From NCBI GenBank assembly GCA_044426075.1, contig JAWXUT010000027.1, positions 1 to 18,584 of the forward strand: a DNA stretch of 18,584 nt. Direction: 5' to 3'. The DNA is from JAWXUT01 sp044426075 (GTDB lineage Bacteria; Bacillota; Clostridia; Christensenellales; DTU072). The notes under the pieces were generated by a model. It was not told the origin of the DNA, did not search any database, and saw nothing but the letters and a program-made list of their open reading frames with translations. The position numbers were made by a program, and so were the translations under genes. This document shows, piece by piece, positions 13,255 to 18,584 of the stretch (positions are counted from its first letter, which is position 1; every line of letters starts with the position of its first letter).

Positions 13255-14049
13255 ATGAGTAAAAAGAGTAAAAAAATTGCAATAATCGCTGGTGTATTGT
13301 TACTAATTGTAGCAATCACTGCGGTTGTGCTAATAATAATGGTGCATAAAACGCTTTCTACCCCAACAAATGTTGAAGTTGTTATGGTAACGGCTGAACC
13401 CGATTACGAAATAACTATCAGTTGGAATGAGGTAGATGGTGCGATTGCATATGGTGTAGAATACATTTATGAATTGTATGGCGAAACCAATACAATAAAC
13501 GCGACTTCACCAACAGTAACTATCCCAAGGATAAGAGGTGTGCTCACATTTAGAGTTATTGCTTATTCTGAAAATAATTATGGTGACAGCGAGTGGAGCG
13601 AATGGCAGACATATGAGGTTAGCGGATTAACGTTAGATTTGCCCGCAACGCTAGAAATTACATATAGGACTACTTATGATAATAACGGAAATAAAGTGTA
13701 TGGTTATTCCGCAACAGAAGATAGTCGCACTGCGTGGGAAAATGTAACTTACACTTACGGCGATGACGTTAGAGAAGTAACTTTTTATGAAGTGGTGGTT
13801 CAATCCCCCGAACAAAGCTTTGAAGTAGCCGCACTAAATGCTTCTGTGCAAGCATACACAACATTCACATCACAATGGTACTACGGGCTAAGTGAGGGTG
13901 AGTGGACAATTTATATAAGGGCAATAAATTACCAAGAGTACCAAAATGAAATGATTTACGACGATATAGAGCTTTACGAGTTATACAATGTTAATGATGC
14001 GTGGACTGAAATAAATTTTACAGTTGTAGATGAAGGAAATAATGATTAG
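13255..14049 (+). CDS. Membrane-anchored Fn3-like extracytoplasmic protein
   Basis: 264 residues. A lysine-rich N-terminus (MSKKSKK) is followed by a strong membrane segment (~8-30), so the rest most likely lies outside the cell. Residues ~36-125 read as a fibronectin type III-like beta sandwich (ITISWNEVDGAIAYGVEYIY, TFRVIAYSENNYGDSEWS), and a second beta-rich region rich in Tyr, Asp and Glu follows to the end. No cysteines or catalytic motif are seen. It begins 3 bases after the upstream stop without a clear Shine-Dalgarno sequence and overlaps typA by 8 bases, so it is read from the same transcript. Role unknown; adhesion or envelope interaction is a guess from the fold. Confidence 0.75.
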   Translation: MSKKSKKIAIIAGVLLLIVAITAVVLIIMVHKTLSTPTNVEVVMVTAEPDYEITISWNEVDGAIAYGVEYIYELYGETNTINATSPTVTIPRIRGVLTFRVIAYSENNYGDSEWSEWQTYEVSGLTLDLPATLEITYRTTYDNNGNKVYGYSATEDSRTAWENVTYTYGDDVREVTFYEVVVQSPEQSFEVAALNASVQAYTTFTSQWYYGLSEGEWTIYIRAINYQEYQNEMIYDDIELYELYNVNDAWTEINFTVVDEGNND

Positions 14050-15865
14050 AGACGATTTAAGAAACATAGCTATTATAGCTCACGTTGACCACGGCAAAAC
14101 AACACTTGTAGACGGAATGTTAATGCAAGGTGGAGTATTCAGAGAGAACCAAGTTGTAGAAACTTGTGTTATGGATAGTAACCCACTTGAAAAAGAGCGC
14201 GGAATTACTATTCTTGCAAAAAACACATCTTGTATATATAATGATATCAAAATTAATATAGTAGACACCCCTGGACATGCTGACTTCTCAGGTGAAGTTG
14301 AGCGTGTATTAAAGATGATAAACGGTGTTGTACTATGTGTAGATGCTTACGAAGGCCCAATGCCACAAACAAGGTTTGTTTTGCAAAAAGCACTAGAAAT
14401 GAACCATAAGGTAATTATCTGCATCAACAAAATTGACAAACCAGATGCACGCCCAGATGAGGTTCTTGAAGAAGTTTATGAACTGCTTCTTGACTTAAAC
14501 GCAACAGATGAACAGCTTGATAGCCCAATAATCTACTGTAGCGGAAGGGCTGGCACCGCATCATATACATCAGACGCACAAACTGAAGATTTAACCCCAT
14601 TGTTTGAAACAATTATCAAGCACATCGATCCACCAGAAGGTGACGAAAAGGGCGGTTTGCAAGTTTTGGTTTCATCAATTGACTACAACGAGTACGTAGG
14701 TCGTATTGCTATCGGCAGAATTGACCGCGGTTCTATGATCCCAAACAGAGAAGTTGTTGTTTGTAATTATCACACACCAGAAAGTTACAAGAGTAAAATT
14801 ACCAATATTTATCAATTTTCTGGACTTGGAAGAATGCAAGTTTCTGAAGCTAGTGTTGGCGACGTTGTTTGTTTCTCTGGTATTGAAAATGTACAAATAG
14901 GCGAAACAATTTGTGCACCTTTCCAAGTAGAACCAATTAACTTTGTACAGATTTCTGAACCTACTGTTAGAATGAAGTTTGCTGTAAACAACAGCCCATT
15001 TGCTGGCAGAGAGGGTAAGTTTGTTACATCTCGCCACCTAAGAGCAAGACTATATAAAGAACTTCTTAAAGATGTTTCACTTAAAGTTGAAGACGGCGAT
15101 ACAAGCGAATCTTTCTTTGTTTCTGGTAGGGGTGAAATTCACTTATCAATCCTTATTGAAAATATGAGGCGCGAAGGTTTTGAATTCCAAGTAGGAATGC
15201 CACTTGTTATAAACAAGACAATTGACGGCGTTTTGTGTGAACCAATTGAGAAGGTTTCAATTGAAGTTCCAGAGCAAAGCGTTAGCGCAATTATGGATGC
15301 TATGGGTAAAAGACAAGGTGAATTAGTCAATATGACACCTTATAATAGCCGTATCAAACTTGAATTTTTGGTTCCAGAAAGAGGGCTTTTGGGATACCGA
15401 ACTGTATTTATGACAGATACTCGTGGTGAAGGTATTATGAATGCAACTCACGAAACATATGCACCACTTAAAAAGGCAATCACAACACGCCCATACGGCG
15501 CATTGGTAGCATTTGAAAATGGCGAATCAAACACATATGGTCTTTACAACGCACAAGGCAGAGGAACAATGTTTATTGATGCAGGTGTTTCAGTATATGC
15601 GGGAATGGTTGTAGGTGTGTCACCTAAGCAAGATGATATTGTTGTTAACGTATGTAAGCGTAAGCAAGTTACAAATATGAGGGCATCTGGTAGTGATGAT
15701 GCGCTAAGGCTTGATAATCCACGTAGATTTTCACTTGAACAAAGTATCGAGTTTTTAACAGAAGATGAGTTGTTAGAAGTAACACCAAAATCACTACGTA
15801 TCCGCAAGGCGGAATTAAATCATGATGTACGTATGCGTGCATTTATGAAAAAGAAGGCAAACTAA
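14042..15865 (+). CDS. typA: GTP-binding protein TypA/BipA
   Basis: 607 residues, standard for TypA, a ribosome-associated translational GTPase acting in ribosome assembly and stress adaptation. GTPase motifs: G1 AHVDHGKT (13-20), G2 region RGIT (53-56), G3 DTPGH (75-79), G4 NKID (129-132). EF-G-like domains II, III and V and a C-terminal domain follow. An in-frame ATG exists at 14030, but 14042 is preferred: GAAGGA (14032-14037) precedes it and MIRDDLRNIAIIAHVDHGKTT is the family N-terminus. It overlaps the stop of the Fn3-like gene by 8 bases. Confidence 0.96.
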   Translation: MIRDDLRNIAIIAHVDHGKTTLVDGMLMQGGVFRENQVVETCVMDSNPLEKERGITILAKNTSCIYNDIKINIVDTPGHADFSGEVERVLKMINGVVLCVDAYEGPMPQTRFVLQKALEMNHKVIICINKIDKPDARPDEVLEEVYELLLDLNATDEQLDSPIIYCSGRAGTASYTSDAQTEDLTPLFETIIKHIDPPEGDEKGGLQVLVSSIDYNEYVGRIAIGRIDRGSMIPNREVVVCNYHTPESYKSKITNIYQFSGLGRMQVSEASVGDVVCFSGIENVQIGETICAPFQVEPINFVQISEPTVRMKFAVNNSPFAGREGKFVTSRHLRARLYKELLKDVSLKVEDGDTSESFFVSGRGEIHLSILIENMRREGFEFQVGMPLVINKTIDGVLCEPIEKVSIEVPEQSVSAIMDAMGKRQGELVNMTPYNSRIKLEFLVPERGLLGYRTVFMTDTRGEGIMNATHETYAPLKKAITTRPYGALVAFENGESNTYGLYNAQGRGTMFIDAGVSVYAGMVVGVSPKQDDIVVNVCKRKQVTNMRASGSDDALRLDNPRRFSLEQSIEFLTEDELLEVTPKSLRIRKAELNHDVRMRAFMKKKAN

Positions 15866-15887
15866 AACATAACCAAAGGAGAAAGTT

Positions 15888-16805
15888 ATGGAAACACTTA
15901 ATAACATTTGGAGCAACATTGTGTCTTATGCCAAAGAGGGCTTTGCTTTTTTGCAAGAAGGTAACAACCTTTACTATTTTATTGCAGCAGTAGCAGCAGT
16001 ATTTATATTGATTATAGCAATAGTAGTATTGATAGTTAAAAAGAAAAAGAAAGCTTCTAGCAGTGAAGATGTGCAAGATGAAACTATCGAAGTTGCATAT
16101 CCTACAGAAACAAAAAGCACAAAAGTTGAATCTTTAGAAGAGACAGCGGCACCATTTGCAGACCACAGTTCAGCATTAGCACCAACTGAAGAAGTTGAGG
16201 TGAAAGTTGAAGAGGAAGAAGCTGCACCAGTATTAGTTGTTGAAGATATTAAAGATACAAAAGAAGAGCCAGAAATTGTGCGTTCAGTAGTTGTGCGTCC
16301 AGTAAAAAGGCAAAAAGCTAAAACTGAGGCTGAAGCACCAGTAGCAGAAGAAGCACCAGCTCCAGCAGTTGTTGAAGAGGAAGAAAAAGCACCAAAAGGC
16401 ACACGTACTTTGAGCGGATATGTTCAAATATACAAAGATAAAGGTGGTAAATTCCGTTTCCGCATTAAGTCAAGCAACAAGGGCATTGTTGCACATAGCC
16501 AAGGTTATACAACTAAAAGTGCTTGCAAAAACGGCATTAAAGCTGTTGCCAATGCTAGCTTAACTGCACCAACTGTTGACACAACTAAGAGTGATTATGT
16601 AGTAACAATCGGCAAGGCTGCCTTTGAAATCTTCCGTGATGTTAATGGCAAATATTATTTCCGTTTGCGCGCTGCTAACACAAGCAATGTACTTTCTTCT
16701 CAAGGATATTCAAGCAAAGTTAACTGTGTAAATGGCATAGAAAGTGTTAAATTCCTTTCAAACAATTACACTTTGGTTGATGATACGCTAATCAAAAAAG
16801 CATAA
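15888..16805 (+). CDS. Membrane-anchored tandem DUF1508 (YegP-like) protein
   Basis: 305 residues. A single membrane segment (~29-50) is followed by KKKKK, which by the positive-inside rule places the C-terminal part in the cytoplasm. Residues ~55-170 are a low-complexity Glu/Ala/Val/Pro linker. Two DUF1508 repeats follow: ~176-222 (YVQIYKDKGGKFRFRIKSSN...QGYTTKSACKNGIKAV) and ~245-290 (FEIFRDVNGKYYFRLRAANTSNVLSSQGYSSKVNCVNGIESV). DUF1508 is a small domain of unknown function often present in tandem. AAAGGAG lies 7 bases before the ATG, 22 bases after typA, and a terminator follows. Function unknown; tethering of a partner at the membrane is possible. Confidence 0.85.
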   Translation: METLNNIWSNIVSYAKEGFAFLQEGNNLYYFIAAVAAVFILIIAIVVLIVKKKKKASSSEDVQDETIEVAYPTETKSTKVESLEETAAPFADHSSALAPTEEVEVKVEEEEAAPVLVVEDIKDTKEEPEIVRSVVVRPVKRQKAKTEAEAPVAEEAPAPAVVEEEEKAPKGTRTLSGYVQIYKDKGGKFRFRIKSSNKGIVAHSQGYTTKSACKNGIKAVANASLTAPTVDTTKSDYVVTIGKAAFEIFRDVNGKYYFRLRAANTSNVLSSQGYSSKVNCVNGIESVKFLSNNYTLVDDTLIKKA

Positions 16806-16837
16806 TTACATAAACCAAAGCTCATAAACTTAAATCT

Positions 16838-16877
16838 AAAAGGCTATAAAGATTAATTTCTTTGTGGTCTTTTTTTT
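16838..16877 (+). terminator. Terminator of the pfkA-DUF1508 cluster
   Basis: A 14-bp stem with three G-T wobbles (16838-16851 with 16860-16873) and an 8-base loop, ending in a run of eight T. Confidence 0.75.
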
Positions 16878-16997
16878 GTTCATATAATTATTTGCTACAG
16901 TTGTGAACAAAACTGCATTTACAAACACTTATGAAATTTTTAATGGGCGAATTTTAGTACATTTAAATTCTTTCGACAATTTTAGATATTACATAGC

Positions 16998-17026
16998 TTG
17001 ACTTTGCGGTTTTGCGGGTGTATAAT
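16998..17026 (+). promoter_or_regulatory. Sigma-A promoter of the sigma-like/terminase-like cassette
   Basis: -35 TTGACT (16998-17003), 17-bp spacer, -10 TATAAT (17021-17026). It excludes the upstream in-frame ATG at 16998 as the start of the following gene. Confidence 0.8.
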
Positions 17027-17039
17027 ATTCATATCAATG

Positions 17040-17053
17040 CGAACATATGTTCA
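17040..17053. promoter_or_regulatory. LexA (SOS) box
   Basis: CGAACATATGTTCA matches the Bacillus/Clostridium LexA consensus CGAAC-N4-GTTCG at all defined positions but the last. It contains the perfect 12-bp palindrome GAACATATGTTC and lies 13 bp downstream of the -10, where bound LexA would block transcription. Confidence 0.7.
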
Positions 17054-17081
17054 CAAATTACAATGCAAGGAGAAAATAATA

Positions 17082-17681
17082 TTGGAGAGATGTTTAAGTA
17101 AAATCCTAGTGCAAACTATACTAATTGCGCGTAAAGATTTTGAATACAGCTACAGTTGTCACGATAGGGTGATAGCATCAATTACGAGTTTGAGGGCCAA
17201 CTGTTGTATGAATAGCGCTATGGAAATTTATGAAAAACTGGATAAGGTTGTGAGGTCAAAAAACAATTTAAAGTTGTTGCAAGATATAATAGATGACGCT
17301 TTAATAATGCTGACACCAGCGCAGAGGTCTATAGTATTTATGAAGTTTTTTAAGGGATGTGAGCGTGGGCATATTCTTAAGACGCTAAATATGTGCAATT
17401 GGAAGTATGACTATTTATTGAATCAGAGTTATGAGGCAATAGCAACAAGGCTTATGGTGGAAGGTGTTACAACTGAGTGTTTTGAGCAGTTATATATAGA
17501 TAATCCTATATTTAACACAGCTTTTGAGACTTGTATTGAGAGGCAAGAATCTTGTAAGAGAAATTTTGAAGGGGGTACATATGGCAAAAAGGAAAAAACC
17601 AGCACAAGATGTGAGCACAGAGGTGATAAACGAGTGGTTGTTGCGCCGAGCGGAAGGCTATACTACCAAAGAAGTTGTTAA
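17082..17681 (+). CDS. Sigma-70 region-4-like helix-turn-helix protein, likely SOS-controlled
   Basis: 199 residues from a TTG start at 17082, with AAGGAG (17067-17072) 9 bases upstream. Residues ~74-128 (LIMLTPAQRSIVFMKFFKGCERGHILKTLNMCNWKYDYLLNQSYEAIATRL) resemble sigma-70 region 4 or a phage late-activator HTH: a LTPAQR start, then two helices, then a Y-x-L-x2 helix. The rest is not recognised; it is Cys-rich (11 Cys) but without a clear metal motif. The final ~33 codons overlap the next gene by 101 bases in another frame and look like an accidental extension. Promoter and LexA box suggest DNA-damage induction. It could be a phage remnant or a regulator of the partner gene. Confidence 0.6.
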   Translation: MERCLSKILVQTILIARKDFEYSYSCHDRVIASITSLRANCCMNSAMEIYEKLDKVVRSKNNLKLLQDIIDDALIMLTPAQRSIVFMKFFKGCERGHILKTLNMCNWKYDYLLNQSYEAIATRLMVEGVTTECFEQLYIDNPIFNTAFETCIERQESCKRNFEGGTYGKKEKTSTRCEHRGDKRVVVAPSGRLYYQRSC

Positions 17682-17880
17682 AGAATATGTAATTGACGAA
17701 GACGGATCGCCTCGGGTAGTTAAGCAAAAAGAGCATTCTAAGTATGTGCCACCGGATATGAGTGCAATTAAGACTTATTTAGAGCTCAATGGGCAGAAAA
17801 ACGAGTTTGTCGATATGAGTGATGAAGAGCTTGAGGGCGAAAAACAGCGATTGATCGCAAAATTAGCAGAAAAAAATTAA
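17581..17880 (+). CDS. Small terminase/HTH-like protein
   Basis: 99 residues, charged and soluble, beginning MAKRKKPAQDVSTEVINEWLLRRAEGYTTKEVVKEYV. The frame is open back to 17524, but AAGGGGG (17569-17575) five bases before the ATG at 17581 sets this start. The order RRAEGYTTKEVVKEYVIDEDG, a basic stretch VVKQKEHSKYVPPDMSAIKTYLEL and an acidic/basic C-terminal helix (SDEELEGEKQRLIAKL) recalls small terminase subunits and related phage HTH proteins; this is from memory of the family, with no search behind it. It overlaps the upstream gene by 101 bases and shares its LexA-controlled promoter. Confidence 0.6.
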   Translation: MAKRKKPAQDVSTEVINEWLLRRAEGYTTKEVVKEYVIDEDGSPRVVKQKEHSKYVPPDMSAIKTYLELNGQKNEFVDMSDEELEGEKQRLIAKLAEKN

Positions 17881-17909
17881 AAGTATTATGTTTAACATAG
17901 TGCTTTTTT
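17879..17909. terminator. Bidirectional terminator between convergent genes
   Basis: A 12-bp stem with two wobbles (17879-17890 with 17896-17907), a 5-base loop and a T6 tail on the plus strand; the minus strand also has a T-rich tail. It separates the cassette from the leftward gene ending at 17942. Confidence 0.7.
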
Positions 17910-17941
17910 ATTGGAACAAAGGGGGTACAGTAGTGGAGCAA

Positions 17942-18584
17942 TTAATCGTCATCATCTTCTTCGTAGTAACGCTTTGCCTTAGTGGGTTTAAATAGTAGGT
18001 ATAGTATAAAAATTGCGGGCACAGAAAGACCAGCTATTATAATTATGCGCAAAGTGCTATCATCTAGTGAAGAAGTTGCAACCAATTCTTCTTCGGGTTC
18101 GGTGGAAGTTTCAGTGATTTCTGGCACAAAGTCGGGTATTTCTAGGGAAGCTAGGCTAGATAATTCACTTTGAATGTATCCACAATATTCATTGTAGCTA
18201 ATGTAATACCAGTTTGTGTCACCAGTTGGATAAACGCCAATAAATGTGTATGTGGCGGAAGTCGGCATAGTTATCACATCTGTTGCGGAAGAATCGGGGC
18301 GAGCTTTTATCTTTATTTCTGTAAAAATGGCATAGGTATCTGCAATTGTTCCCGTGCAAGTTGTGCCCGTTGCGGTGGCATCGTAGCCAACAGTGCTCAC
18401 AATATTCTTGTCTACTTTGCCAGATATTCCGTTAAAAGTTACATAATAATAGCTTTCATCCATATTTGAAATTAGTGCATAGTAGGTGTTTGGAAGCATA
18501 AATAGCGCTTCTCCACTATCATTATATAGCCACACATCGCCTTCAATTATAATGTGTGGGGTAGAAACAGCGCAATATAATTGA
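17942..18584 (-). CDS. C-terminally anchored surface protein with SH3-like repeats (5' end outside window)
   Basis: The frame stays open to the right edge: upstream of the GTG at 18535 it continues in-frame as ...STPHIIIEGDVWLYNDSGE, so the true start lies beyond 18584. The visible 214 residues contain two SH3-like beta units (VWLYNDSGEALFMLPNTYYALI...YYYVTFNGISGKV and IKARPDSSATDVITMPTSATYTFIGVY...WYYISYNEYCGYIQ), a Glu/Thr/Ser linker, a membrane segment (~IIIIAGLSVPAIFILYLLF) and a short tail KPTKAKRYYEEDDDD. This is a type I topology with the repeats outside, which suits wall or ligand binding. The family is not named. It ends at the bidirectional terminator 17879-17909. Confidence 0.75.
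   Translation of the reverse strand, partial: QLYCAVSTPHIIIEGDVWLYNDSGEALFMLPNTYYALISNMDESYYYVTFNGISGKVDKNIVSTVGYDATATGTTCTGTIADTYAIFTEIKIKARPDSSATDVITMPTSATYTFIGVYPTGDTNWYYISYNEYCGYIQSELSSLASLEIPDFVPEITETSTEPEEELVATSSLDDSTLRIIIIAGLSVPAIFILYLLFKPTKAKRYYEEDDDD

Noticed and set aside
15974..16402. 142-codon minus-strand frame opposite the DUF1508 protein
   Set aside because: Ser/Thr/Ala-rich shadow of the Glu/Ala/Val-rich linker, with no independent signal.
16878..16997. Weak minus-strand promoter-like pair (TTGTCG-17-TAAAAT) in the gap before the SOS cassette
   Set aside because: It points to a terminator with no gene to express, and such matches are expected by chance in AT-rich DNA.
17936..17998. 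20-codon hydrophobic peptide (GTG start, AAGGGGG upstream), reminiscent of a type I toxin or holin
   Set aside because: The hydrophobic run is the antisense of the Asp/Glu-rich tail of the leftward gene, which forces Val/Ile/Phe codons. No promoter fits between the terminator at 17879-17909 and this site.

Overview
The window is AT-rich chromosomal DNA with near-consensus sigma-A promoters (TTGACA, 17-18 bp, TATAAT), strong AAGGAG-type ribosome binding sites, a non-AUG (ATT) infC start, a YlxY/PdaB-like deacetylase typical of endospore formers, and a LexA box of the Bacillus/Clostridium type. Together these point to a Bacillota (Firmicutes) genome, most likely an uncultured anaerobic member of the Clostridia. 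Species cannot be named from the sequence alone.

Layout. 1-774 holds no convincing gene: a leftward promoter leaving the window, several hairpins and a nested inverted-repeat block. 775-2971 carries a leftward CNNM/HlyC-CorC-type membrane protein diverging from a rightward polysaccharide deacetylase. 2987-3247 is a two-gene tRNA unit (Cys-GCA, Leu-UAA) with its own promoter and terminator. 3301-4589 is an isolated AAA_14/DUF4143 ATPase with a palindrome across its promoter and ribosome binding site. 4671-5974 is the infC-rpmI-rplT operon. 6035-8851 is a SpoU-type rRNA methyltransferase, yebC and proA, closely packed. 8838-10638 is an accessory island of two divergent units: leftward, a toxin-like reading frame broken in a run of nine A plus an immunity-like partner; rightward, a predicted RHH-WYL regulator and an unlisted 50-residue basic protein. 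The intergenic region between them has repeated AGTAGAC heptamers. 10875-16877 is a metabolic and housekeeping cluster: ATP-type phosphofructokinase, a PPi-type phosphofructokinase homologue, a membrane-anchored Fn3-like protein, typA (bipA), and a membrane-anchored tandem DUF1508 protein. 16998-17910 is a short cassette, apparently SOS-controlled (LexA box just downstream of the -10), encoding a sigma-region-4-like protein and a small protein resembling small-terminase/HTH proteins. 17942 to the right edge is the 3' part of a leftward SH3-like, C-terminally anchored surface protein.

The best candidates for something undescribed are the divergent toxin/immunity plus RHH-WYL module, where a shared operator is suggested by the heptamers and the toxin reading frame is switched by an A9 tract, and the LexA-box sigma-like/terminase-like cassette. 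Functional assignments there are inference from motifs and layout, not from database searches.
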